A stretch of DNA of 64,000 nucleotides. It comes from Corylus avellana. Taxonomy: Eukaryota > Streptophyta > Magnoliopsida > Fagales > Betulaceae. Position numbers and translations under genes: made by a program. The notes under the pieces were generated by a model. That model did no database searches and was not told the DNA's origin. It was given only the letters and a program-made list of their open reading frames with translations. This document shows positions 22,020 to 32,651 of this stretch, piece by piece (the first letter of the stretch is position 1; each line of letters starts with the position of its first letter). The DNA is taken from assembly GCF_901000735.1 (NCBI RefSeq), contig NC_081541.1:23171273-23235272 (forward strand). The letters run 5' to 3'.

Positions 22020-22180
22020 AATGGTGCTCTAATGGCTATAAAATTGGATATGGAGAAGGCTTTTGATTTGATGGAGTGGGGTTTTCTTTTGGAAATTATG
22101 AAGTTGTTAGGTTCTAACTCCAAATGGATAAACTGGATCCAGCGATGCATTTCAACTTCTTCTTTCTCTGTTTTGCCGGA
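22020..22180 (+). pseudogene. LINE ORF2, segment 3 (RT motif A)
   Basis: It codes MAIKLDMEKAFDLMEWGFLL, with the first catalytic Asp region of a LINE RT, then NWIQRCISTSSFSVL. It is cut at 22181 by the LTR element and resumes at 27445. Confidence 0.88.
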
Positions 22181-23451
22181 TGTTAAGTGCCAAAATATTC
22201 ATATTTTAGCCCTTAAACTTATATGTGTTAATTCCTTAGTGTTGTTAGTTTATGCCATTTTATTCATTTTCTGTATTTTTTGTGTCTTTGTAGGCCTTCG
22301 GAAGAAAACCTGGAAGTATTGAGCTTAAAGAGCAAATTTGGGAAAAGCTGAAGGCTCTAGTAGTGCGATCAATCACAGGAGACCTGCGATCGAGCGCACA
22401 CAGGCTGCAATCGATCGCACCCGTGTGCTGGAGAACAATGAGCTGCGGCCAGAATGCCCTTTCCTTCCATATTAGGGTATTCCAAGTCTCACTTCTAATA
22501 GGACTAAACCCTACGAATTTCTAGGTTTACTAGTGTAACAAGGACTTCTAAAGCCCTATAAATAGACCTCTAAACCCTGAGAATAAGGATCCTTGAAAGA
22601 AGACAACTTTGGGAAGAGAAATTGGAGGCTACTTCTAGGAGCGGTTTTCGGTTCTTTCTTTCCCTTTTCTTTTTAGTTTTATTTTAATTATGTGTAGCTA
22701 ACTCTTAAGGAGGGCTAGATTGAAGCCATAATTATGTTTATTTAATATTTCAATATTGGCGCCTTTGTGATAATCATATTGTGATGCTTAACTTGATTAA
22801 TGCTTGTTTTCTTGAATTCCTCAAATGTGTGAGATTGGCCATTATATGGATGTGGTATGGACTAGTTAATTAAATCAATTTGGATGACCAAGTCCTGGGT
22901 TTAATAAGAGTAACAAAAGAAATCCACACCGGGTTCTTGGGTTAATCAACATGGAAAACTGGGAGTATACACCCATGCCCTAGGTTCCATGTGTTTGTCG
23001 ATTTCTATAGATTTATACTTTCTTAAAGAACAACTTAGTATACACACATGCTAAATCCTTTGAGAAAGAAAAGAGTTAGAGTATACACCCATGCCTAACT
23101 CGGTGCTTAGGGAAATCAATAGCTTAAGGAGTATACACCCATGCCCTTAGGTTGGTAAACATTAGGTATTCATAATATGATAGGATCATTAGCATATTGT
23201 TATATTATTTGAGCATAATTAGTGGTGGATATCAAAGCCCTACCTTTACTTTATCTTTATATCTTTTTATTTCTTTTTCATAATATCAATTTAGTGACAA
23301 CTTGATATTTTTAATCAATTCTAAATAAAATCAACAATCCTCGTGGGATCAATCTCGTACTTGATGCACTATATTATCATTTGATGTTGTGCACTTACGA
23401 GTAAAACATACTGAATATTATCTATTAATTTAGGTAGTATTTGGCACAACA
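22181..23451 (+). repeat. 5' LTR of the non-autonomous element
   Basis: Starts TGTTAAGTGCC and ends TTGGCACAACA, 1271 bp. TATA box at 22557-22564, GATC motif cluster 22362-22430, and four TATACACCCATGC-type repeats between about 22964 and 23145. Confidence 0.92.
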
Positions 23452-23457
23452 AGTTTT

Positions 23458-23475
23458 TGGCGCCGTTGTCGGGGA
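23458..23475 (+). other. Primer binding site (tRNA-Asp)
   Basis: TGGCGCCGTTGTCGGGGA, one base from a perfect complement of the tRNA-Asp 3' end, six bases after the LTR. Confidence 0.85.
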
Positions 23476-23730
23476 TTGTTTGATTTTGTTTGGAATTTTT
23501 TTCGTTTAATTTATTTTTGTTTTAAATTTTTCTTTTTTTCTAATTTTTTCTGCAATTCCTGTTCTGCCTCTGGAGGTGCGCTAGAGCTCCCAACTAGGGC
23601 GATCAAGCGCATCAATGCGATCGATCACACATCCGAACAGCAGCACAGTTACTGTACTAATTCTAGATCCGTTTTTCTTTTCTTTTCTTTTCTTTTCTTT
23701 TCATGCAGGGTCAGTCGAGTCTGCATTTTC

Positions 23731-23817
23731 GTAAGTTTTTATTTTTAATTTTGTTTTTATTTCCCTTTAAATTTTAACTTCATTTTGTTATTTTATTTTT
23801 GTTTTCACATATGTAGG
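23731..23817 (+). other. Possible leader intron
   Basis: A GTAAGT donor (TTTTCGTAAGTT) is followed by about 80 T-rich bases and ends in TTTTCACATATGTAG just before the zinc-knuckle coding region. Composition and borders fit a small plant intron. This is inference; no branch site was scored. Confidence 0.35.
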
Positions 23818-23835
23818 GAAACATTCCGACACCCC

Positions 23836-24762
23836 ATGGACCATGTTCATTATGCCATGACCCTTATCACCATGTTAGAAATTGGCCCTCAATAAGACAA
23901 GTTTCTAACGAATTTTTTGGGCAGAGGAACATTGGGGAACGACAACTATTTTGATTCTTATAACCCGTCATGGAGCCAATAGTCTAATCTCTTGTGGCAA
24001 GTTCAAGCTCCTGGAATTCAAGCACCACAATTTCATGAAGAGGAGCCATCTCCACAGTTCTATGATCAATCATATTCTTCTCTCATTGATTGGTCTCAAC
24101 AGTACCAAGAGCAACAGCAATACCAAGAAGAACCACCTCCTCCTAAAAGGCCTACCTTAGAAGAAACAGTGTCATCTTTTCTTAGCCACAGTAAGGCCTG
24201 CAATCAACGGTTGCAATCCACCATGGCCAAGATAGAGGATCACTTCAAGCAAATATCAGATATACTTAAAGAAGAAGAAGAAGAAGAAGAGTGTCAAGGT
24301 CAGTTGGTGGCCAATCCTAATGAGCACTACATGGAGGAAGAGTGCACCTACTATCATGAGCAAGCTGTCACATTGAGGAGTGAAGCGGTGATTGAAAATC
24401 AAGTGGAAGAGGGGAAGAAGGAGCAAACCAAAGTTACACAGGAGCCACATCAGGAAAGAGAAGAAAGAACTAAGATTTTTTCACCATTAGCTCGTATTCC
24501 TGAAACACCAAGAGGCTAGGAGAGAAGTCTGTTAGAGCTACCACATGAGCAAATTGAGGACATCAAGATAAAGAAGCTCCCTGAGTTTTCTTCCTACTTT
24601 ATTCCAGTTCATGATTCCCCACAGGATGAGAAACTATTTGAGAAAACTCAAAGTGGTCCTCCCCGATCTATAGACATTCGGAAGCATCTTGCAATAGGAA
24701 GAATTCATTCCCTTTGGTGCAAGAGAAGAAAAGGCCGGTGCTTCAAGTTTAAAGTGCCATAG
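23836..24762 (+). pseudogene. mini-Gag ORF, copy C
   Basis: It starts with a zinc knuckle whose last Cys is Trp (CSLCHDPYHHVRNW). After a frame change and a TAG near 23980, an open stretch (23992-24519, 175 codons) encodes Gln/Pro-rich sequence (QYQEEPPPPKRPTLEETV), a coiled-coil-like helix (RLQSTMAKIEDHFKQISDIL) and an acidic run. After one stop (24517-24519) the same frame continues (ELPHEQIEDIKIKKLPEF, then LAIGRIHSLW and KRRKGRCFKF) to a TAG at 24760-24762. It is clearly homologous in layout to copies A and B. Nucleic-acid binding is inferred from the knuckle. Confidence 0.7.
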
Positions 24763-24810
24763 TCTGGCTGAAGACATTAAACTTAGCGCTCATGGGAAGC
24801 ACCCCATAGT
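24759..24810 (+). other. Conserved post-ORF motif with hairpin
   Basis: CATAGTCTGGCTGAAGAC includes the ORF's stop codon and continues to TTAAACTTAGCGCT and the stem ATGGG / CCCAT (24792-24807). Counterpart of 6595-6650. Confidence 0.7.
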
Positions 24811-26150
24811 TTATCCTATTATCTTTCTATTTGTCTATTTTTATGTTTGTCTTTAGTTTTTTTTTTTTTTTTTTTTTTTGTTCCTTTTTATTTATTTTAG
24901 TGTTTTATTTATTTTAAGGTGTGCTTCATTCAAGTTTGGGGGGTGTGCTATGAGCCATGCTATTCCGCATAATTTCGTCCATATCCCGGGTAAATTCTTT
25001 CCATATTATAGACACATTGGGGACAATGTGTAATTTAAGTTTGGGGGTATGGGGAGACACTTTACACACTTTGTCCCAGTTTTATTTTATATATATGCAT
25101 GTTCATGTTTGTCTTAAAATTTTAGTTGATCTTAAGAATTGTGATTTGATTTCATTGGTGAGCTTAAAATTTTGAACACATGATCTGATAATTGAGTTTT
25201 TCAGTTTGATTACTTGCTTAGGACAGTTGAGAATTCACATGTTTGATCTGATCTTACACAAGCACATTAACACATAATTTGTAGGGTATGACATGAAGTC
25301 TGATGTGTGTGTTTCTATGTCTTGGGTGAAACTGGATAATTTATTAGATGGATACTTTGGCATATATATGTGTGTGTGTGTGTGTGATAAAAAAAAAAAA
25401 AAATGATCATTGATAAGCTTTTCTCTAAGTAACTGGACCTCTTATCTCAAAGTATTGAGTATTCATGTCAAAATGCGAAGAATTTTGATTTGATTAAAAG
25501 TCATGATTAGTTTGGTTCCGTAGCCTTTTTGACTCGAGTTAGTAAGTCCTTAGGGGTGTTTTACACCTAATGCCCCAAAACCACTTGGTTTGGGAGTCAT
25601 TGGCCTAACACTCGCTACATGGGTCAATTAGAAAGCTTAAGGGAACCAAACATTGCACAACCTGACGAAGAAGAAGAAAAAGAAAATGCCATTGTTGTTC
25701 ATTCTAATAGGGATTTCAATGAACGTTGAGATATTGAGACATTGCACATTGGAAATAATTGAAAGCTTCATATTTATGTGCTAATTCACTTTACACTATT
25801 CGAACATGTGATGCCTTAGCATGTCTTTTGTAAGTGATTAAATTTTAAAATTCCAATTCATTGTGAAGATGAAGTTTATCTTTTTAAGCTTGCTAATGAA
25901 TGAAAATCATGGTTTTTGAGTGATACCTTAATTTTTGGATAACATGAATTCTTGCATGATGTTTGTGGGTAACATTCTTGGAAAACCCTCACGAGACTTC
26001 ACTCATTCTCTAAGGAATTCCTAAGGGTTTAAAAGGCTTGTTGCATATGCTAAATGCAATTGTACATCACACGAAAGATGGATTTATCTTTTTGTTTTCT
26101 ATTTTTCATTTTGTTTTTAGTTTTGTATTGCTAAGGGACTAGTAATATAT
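24811..26150 (+). other. Long non-coding 3' region with internal G-rich tracts
   Basis: AAGTTTGGGGGGTGTG (24932-24947) and AAGTTTGGGGGTATGGGGA (25037-25055) resemble the true polypurine tract at 26151. A (GT)n tract (about 25371-25387) and an A run follow. I see no gene. Confidence 0.7.
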
Positions 26151-26163
26151 AAGTTTGGGGGTG
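26151..26163 (+). other. Polypurine tract
   Basis: AAGTTTGGGGGTG directly before TGTTAAGTGCC of the 3' LTR. Confidence 0.88.
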
Positions 26164-27444
26164 TGTTAAGTGCCAAAATATTCATATTTTAGCCCTTAAA
26201 CTTATATGTGTTAATTTCTTAGCGTTGTTAGTTTATGCCATTTTATTCATTTTCTGTATTTTCTGTGTCTTTGTAGGCCTTTGGAAGAAAAGGAAGAAAA
26301 CCTGGAAGCATTGAGCTTAAAGAGCAAATTTGGGAAAAGCTGAAGACTCTGGTAGTGCGATCGATCACAAAAGACGTGCGATCGAGCGCACATAGGCTTC
26401 GATCGATCGCACCCGTGTGCTGGAGAACAATGAGCTGCGGCCAGAATGCCCTTTCCTTCCAAATTAGGGTATTCCAAGTCCCACTTGTCATAGGACTAAA
26501 CCCTACAAATTTTTTAGGTTTACTAGTGTAATAAGGAATTCTAAAGCCCTATAAATAGATCTCTAAACCCTGAGAATAAGGATACTTGAAAGGAGAAAAC
26601 TTTGGGGAGAGGAATTGGAGGCTACTTCTAGGAGCGGTTTTTGGTTATTTCTTTCCTTTTTCTTTTTAGTTTTATTTTAATTATGTATAACTAACTCTTA
26701 AGGAGGGCTAGATTGAAGCCCTAATTATGTTTATTTAATATTTCAATATTGGTGCCTTTGTGATAATCATATTGTGATGCTTAACTTGATTAATGCATGT
26801 TTTCTTGAATTCCTCATATGTGTGTGATTGACCATTATATGCATGTGGTATAGACTAGTTAATTAAATCAATTTGGATGACCAAGTCCCGGGTTTAATAA
26901 GAGTAACAAAAGAAATCCACACCGGGTTCTTGGGTTAATCAACATGGAAAACCGAGAGTATACACACATGCCCTAGGTTCCGTGTGTTTGTCGATTTCCA
27001 TAGATTTATACTTTATTAAAGAACAACTTGGTATACACCCATTCTAAATCCTTTGAGAAAGAAAAGAATTAGAGTATAGACCCATGCCTAACTCGATGCT
27101 TAGAAAAATCAATAGCTTAAGAAATATATACCCATGCCCTTAGGTTGGCAAACATTAGGTATTCATAATATGATTGGATCATTGGCATATTGTTATATTA
27201 TTTGAGCATAATTAGTGGTGGATATCAAAGCCCTACCTTTACTTTATCTTTATATCTTTTTATTTCTTTTTCATAATATCAATTTAGTGACAACTTGATA
27301 TTTTTAATCAATTCTAAATAAAATCAACAATCCTCGTGGGATCGATCTCGTACTTGATGCACTATACTATCTTTTGATCTTGTACACTTGCGAGTAAAAC
27401 GTACTAAATATTATCTATTAATTTAGATAGTATTTGGCACAACA
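26164..27444 (+). repeat. 3' LTR of the non-autonomous element
   Basis: 1281 bp, very similar to 22181-23451 with scattered differences. One example is that two in-phase CATG motifs differ and GATCGATCAC replaces GATCAATCAC. TATA box at 26550-26557. Confidence 0.92.
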
Positions 27445-29430
27445 CTGGATGGTTCACCTTTCGGGTTTATCCATCCAACCCGTGGCCTTAGACAAGGAGA
27501 CCTTCTTTCTCCTTTTCTCTTTATCCTTGGTTCAAAAGTTCTTTCAAGGCTGTGTCTTAAAGAAGAACAGCAAGACAACCTGCATGGTATCAAAATTGAT
27601 AGGAAAAGTCCCCCCATCTCTCATCTTCTGTTTGCATATGATCTTACGATTTTTTCAAGAGCTACTGAGGGAGGCCAATGCTATCCTCAAATGTCTCTCC
27701 ATATACGCTGATTGGTCAAGACAGAAATTGAATGCCTCCAAGTATTCTTTGTTCCTTAGCAAGAACTGCAGGTCCTCTACCATTGTTGCCATGAAGAGTA
27801 TCCTCAGCCTTTCTATCATTCTGGCAAAGGCAAAATACTTAGGCATTCCATTGTTCTTCAACAAAAGTAAGAAGCTCACTTTTGATGATCTCAAGCAAAA
27901 TATTATAGCCAATAGGTGGAGATCCAAGCTTCTTTCTCAAGTGGCCAACTCAATCCATTCTTACATTATGTCAATTTTTTTTGCTGCCTAAAGGATTTTG
28001 TCAAGATCTTAATTCCATCTTAAGGAAGTTTTGGTGGGGTTTTCCTCAACACAAGAACCAAAACCTTACTTTATTGGCTTGGGATAATATCTGTAATCGT
28101 AAATCCTTGGGAGGATTAGGCATCAGATCTATGGATACTATGAATCAATCCTTGTTGGCGAAGTTGGGTTGGATTTTGACAGCCAAGCAGCCTATGATTT
28201 GGGTGAAAGCTCTTTCTGGTAAATATCTTAAAGAATGTGAAAATTTCCTCAACACTTCTCCAAGCCCCCAAGCTTCTTTGCTTTGGAAAGGCTTGCTGAA
28301 AACTAGATCAGTAGTGGAAAAGGGCGCTTGCTTGGCTATTTCTCAAGGTTCCAATGTCAATGTGTGGACTGATCCCTGGATTCCCACATTAGCCACCTTC
28401 AAGCCCAGTCCCAATCCTAATCTTACTGATCAGCCAAATTTTACTGTTGTAGATTTGATTATTCAATCCTCCAGAAGCTAGAACATATCTATACTTGAGG
28501 ATCTTGTTGACTTGCCTTCTGTTTTGCAAATCAATAATATTCATATTCCTTTCCTAGTAGAAGCTGACCGATGGACTTGGTCTTCTACTGAAAATGGTCT
28601 TTTCTCGGTAAGATCTGCTCATGAGCTTAGTTCTTTCATTCCCTCACGTAGATCCTCTCCTCTTTCTCCTGAAAATTGGAAATGCCTTTGGAGTCTAAAA
28701 ATGCAGCAGAGACTAAAGCATTTACTTTGGAAAACTGCTTGGAACATCTTGCTTGTTCGACATTGTTTTGCTAGTTTCATAGATACAATTGACCAAGCTG
28801 ATTGGCTTTGCCCTTTCTGTAAAGCTGCCCCAGAAACTATATCTCACGTCTTTCTTGATTGCTCTTTGGCAAGGATCTTATGGAGAAGTTCCCCCTGGCC
28901 TTTCAATTCAGAAGTTTTTAGTAATATCCTTATTGCAGAATTGGTAATATTCTTAGTTGCAGCTATGGTTCTTAGTGACTCTAATAGTAAAATTATCCAT
29001 GCTGCTACCAAACATCTCTCTACTACTGATGCCGCTATTAGTGAAGCTCAAGCTGCACTATTAGCATCTCAAATTGCCTCTTCTCTTGGGATTTATTCCT
29101 TAATTTTGGAAGGTGACGCTAACAACATTGTTCTTGCCATTCAACACCTGGACCTCTTCAAATACTAGGATTTTGCTTCTATTATTTCTGATATTACTAT
29201 TAACTTGCTATCTTTGTATAGCTGGAAGGCTTGTAAAGTCTCTAAGAGTGCAAATTATTATGCACATTGTTTAACTTGATGAGTCGCTTCTAACCTAGTG
29301 TTCGAAAGCATTCTCGACTAATCTCTCATTGTCTCTTTCATTCGGATCAATAGTGGGAAAAGACCTCCCTTTGTAACCTTTCTCCTATTGGATCAGGAAA
29401 AAATTAAAAATTAAAAATTAAAAAAAAATA
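27445..29430 (+). pseudogene. LINE ORF2, segment 4 (RT palm, thumb, zinc region, RNase H) and 3' tail
   Basis: RT motif B reads GLRQGDLLSPFLFILGS. The catalytic box reads FAYDLTIF (27631-27654) where active LINEs have FADD, so one catalytic Asp is Tyr. Further on come SLGGLGIRSMDTMNQSLLAKLGW (27.98-28.48 kb), the zf-RVT region (WSLKMQQRLKHLLWKTAWN, then CPFCKAAPETISHVFLDC) and an RNase H end (AISEAQAALLA, LILEGDANNIVLAI). Stops at 27989-27991, 28479-28481 and 29166-29168 and frame changes disable it. An A-rich tail (about 29398-29430) ends the LINE. Confidence 0.9.
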
Positions 29431-29519
29431 ATAATTTTGAGCATGAAAAATTCATTTAGATCCACAAACTAGATATTCAAAGACTAGATTAAATCCATTA
29501 AAAATCCTTGTATTAGTTG

Positions 29520-29880
29520 GTTAATAGTCTCATATATATATTAAACGTGGATCAAAATTCCCTTTAATTTCAAAGAACTTGTAGATTCTCAAATTATGGA
29601 AATTAGGCCATTTCTAAGAATCGAATGACTTGAAAATGCCAACTATTAAAAAAGTGGTATGTTATCGAGGCAGCCAAAAAGAATTTTGTCCCAAAAGGTT
29701 TCTATTCACTTTGGCAGAAGCACTTCTTCAGAAAACCAAAAGATAGTTATTGACTCAAAGCTTTTTTACAACATAGAGAACAAGAACCCAATAAAAATAT
29801 ACTCAATTCTCAAATATAACATGCCACATTTTTAATAAGTGAAATTTTCCAAGCGTTTCGAAGTAAAAATTTAAAAATTT

Positions 29881-29916
<36 letters not shown>

Positions 29917-30000
29917 AAGCTTAAATTTCATAATTTGAGAATTTACAATTTCTTTGAAATTGTAGGGTATCATGATCCATATAAAGTTTACTAAAGTTGG
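29520..30000. mobile_element. Foldback (MITE-like) element
   Basis: TGGATCAAAATTCCCTTTAA...AAATTATGG (29548-29599) is the imperfect reverse complement of 29929-29979. A second pair (CTATTAAAAAAGTGGTATGT near 29643 and its inverse near 29818-29840) extends the hairpin inward. A poly-A tract (29889-29914) lies in the right arm. Target duplications were not resolved. Confidence 0.6.
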
Positions 30001-30652
30001 AAGTAGGTAATTAGAGTTGTATAATTCAAAATTTTAGAGTGATTTGAGTTGGTCTAATTTTATCCATGAGTTTTACAACTGAACTAACACAAGCTAAGGT
30101 TTATGTCAGGCATAGATCAAAATCAACAATAATCCTTTCATTCATTACATAATGGTGATACCGTTTACCAAGCCTCCTTAGGCCCACTCAAGCTCAACAT
30201 AGCCCTTTACCCCTTGGACATGGGAGGATTCATTCACCCATGAGATGGGTTGCATTCGGCTAGTCAATTCTGAGCTCAGTGAATCATCCCAGCCTCAAAG
30301 ATGGCCCAATTGACAAACACCTCACTAGCAGTTAACAAGCCTAATAGACTGTCCACTGACAAGCGGTCACCTCATTGGTGGACGCACCGAAGACGGACTA
30401 CATGCACAACTCTTTACTAAACTTAGCTCAATAAAAGCAATAGCCGCATATGTGTTATATGTCATTATTTTTCTTATGTTTCGAAAAAGTTTTAAAAAAT
30501 TCATAAAAACTTACTCATGTCAGATTCTCTATATTTAATCAACCTTCAAGAGTTGCTATAGTGTTTTCCAATATGTAGGGAACCAAAAGTGATTTTCTAT
30601 ACATTATTTTAATATAAACATTTTTCTTTCATCTCTCCTTTTTCATTTTTTG
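30001..30652. other. Intergenic sequence, no gene seen
   Basis: Mixed composition without a convincing ORF or element end; it precedes the hAT-like element at 30653. Confidence 0.5.
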
Positions 30653-32651
30653 TAGGGGTGTCAAACCGGTCCCGGTTTTCGATTTTTGGCCAAAACTGAG
30701 GACCGGAACCAGGGTACCCCGGTTCTTGGTTTTGGGAAACCGGAACCAAGAATCGGGTCTCAGTTAATGGCCAGTTCCGATTTGTACCCAATTATTTGGA
30801 CCGAGTAACCAGTTTTTTAAGAAAATTATTTTTTTGTCTTTTTTAACAATCGGCCAAAGCCACAACTCAACTTAGCAAAATAAGCAACAATCGGCCAAAC
30901 CCACAACTTAACTTAGCAAAATAAACAACAATCGGGTAGCAAAATAATTCGTTAGTTCCTTTGGAAACCGAAACTAAGCCAAACCCAACTTCAAAAGGCC
31001 AATGAACTTCAAGAAATGAGTTGCATTTTACTAAGATAAACACCAAATTGAGCCACCAAAGAACATAGCCAAAGCCCAAAGAAAGTTTCAACCATTCTAC
31101 GAAACCTAAATGATCAACATAGAAAATATCAAAGAAACCCAGAAAAAGAGAGTCCATACCTGACTGCTAGTGCTCATTGCTCAACTGTAGCGAGAGAGAA
31201 ACGGTCCGACGGAGGTCACGGAGCGAGAGAGGGAGACGACTTGACAGAGGTCACGAACCGAGAAAGTAGGGGTGTCAAGGCGGTTACGGTTAGCGGTTAT
31301 TGTCAATAACCGCTAACCGTAACCGCCTTAGCGGTTAGTAGATTTCACTAACCGCTTAGCGGTTAACAATTAGCGGTTAACCGCCGGTTAACGATTAGTG
31401 GTTAGTGAAATAGATAACCGCCCACTAACCGCTTTTTCAAAATTGGGCTTTTTTTTTTGCTTTTTGGGCTTTCTTTAGGGCTTTTTAGGCTTTTTTTTAC
31501 CCCTTTTTTTTTTTAGTGTCTTCTTGGGCCCAATTGCTATAAAAAGAGCCCATATTGAAAAATCAAAAATGTTTGACCCAAAATTTACATTTACTTGTAC
31601 TTTAAAAAAATTTCATTAAATATTAAATCATAACCGGTTAACTTTTTTTTAAAAAAAAAAAAAAAAAAAAAAAGAAGTTCAAAATTCAGACAACTCTCAC
31701 AACATATAATGATAATACATTAATACTTAAATTATGTTTATAAGTGACACATTGGTCATTGTTTAATCCAATATCAATTACTTAATTTGATATTATATGA
31801 ATCATATCATCATTGTACATTAATAATATGATTCGCTTGAAGTCTTGAATAAAGTATTTGGATTGTCATTGAATCATATGATTAAGTATTGATATTATAC
31901 ATTTATATTATTCATATGCATATGTAGACTTATATAGACTTATAACATATATAGACTTATAAGTTTATAACATACATTGGAAATAAGTTTCTAGATATTT
32001 AATTATTGTATTAGTATGAATTGGTATACTTATGAGTTATGTCATATTATATATGTATAATTTGTTATTATATAATCAAATGATTTAATGATCAATTGAT
32101 CATGTGATATAATCATATAAATTATAGTGATAATATATTAATACCCAAATTGTGATTTAATAATCAAGTGATTATGTTATATGTATAAATATTTTTATAA
32201 TTATAATTATAAAAATATATTATATAAAAAGGCGGTTTGCGGTTAGCGGTTACGGTTAATAAACCCAATAACCGCTAACCGCTAACCGCTAGGCTGTTAT
32301 AACGGTTAGGCGGTTAGCGGTTAATACACTTAAGCGGTTAGCGGTTAGCGGTTAAAACCGCCCGCATTGACACCCCTATGAGAGAGGGAGATGAAGCGAG
32401 AACGAGAGAGTCAGAGGGAGAGAGAGGCCGGGTGTTGTGAAATGAAGAGAAAAATGAGAAAGAGGCAGAATGGGCGTGAGAAATGAAGATGAAGTGCTAA
32501 ACCTAAACCTAAAAAATATTAATATATATAAAAGGTACCCAGGTTCCCGGTAACCCGGTAATTACCGGGTACCAAAAACTGGGTACCGGAACCGGGGTAT
32601 TCAGTTTTTGGTTTTTCCCAACCAGAACCGGAATATTTTTTGACACCCCTA
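30653..32651. mobile_element. hAT-like element, CCGG family, hosting a second insertion
   Basis: Begins TAGGGGTGTCAAACCGG and ends TTGACACCCCTA, with the perfect 8-bp duplication ATTTTTTG (30645-30652, 32652-32659). Subterminal sequence is made of ACCGG / GGTACC / CCGGTT units, the same kind as in 10051-10917. The interior holds GA-rich sequence (31190-31265 and 32380-32440) and no transposase. An open frame at 30867-31157 (minus) has no recognised domain. The element was 887 bp before 31267-32378 plus its duplicated target arrived. Confidence 0.92.
31267..32378. mobile_element. hAT-like element, GCGGTTA family, nested
   Basis: Ends TAGGGGTGTCAAGGCGG and, inverted, TAGGGGTGTCAATGCGG. 8-bp flanks CGAGAAAG and TGAGAGAG differ at two positions. 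Both ends are filled with GCGGTTA / TAACCGC units (about 31280-31430 and 32225-32360). The AT-rich middle has no ORF of interest. Confidence 0.85.

Larger units (their letters stand above)
22181..27444 (+). mobile_element. Complete non-autonomous LTR element (Athila family, no pol)
   Basis: 5.26 kb with LTRs at 22181-23451 and 26164-27444, PBS at 23458-23475 and polypurine tract at 26151-26163. The 5-bp flanks are CCGGA and CTGGA, which fits one CpG-to-TpG change in a target duplication. The 2.7-kb internal part contains only a zinc-knuckle/coiled-coil ORF and a long 3' region; no protease, RT, RNase H or integrase is present. Its LTRs and 3' region are closely related to the pol-bearing element at 1-9440, which belongs to the lineage that could have supplied enzymes in trans. 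Confidence 0.92.

Noticed and set aside
21615..22032. Open frames rich in Pro, Ser and Leu
   Set aside because: They follow GC-rich CTGGCTCCCCTCC repeats of an insertion; overlapping frames look equally good.
30867..31157. 96-codon hydrophobic open frame on the minus strand
   Set aside because: Lies inside a hAT-like element, no homology recognised, composition bias likely.
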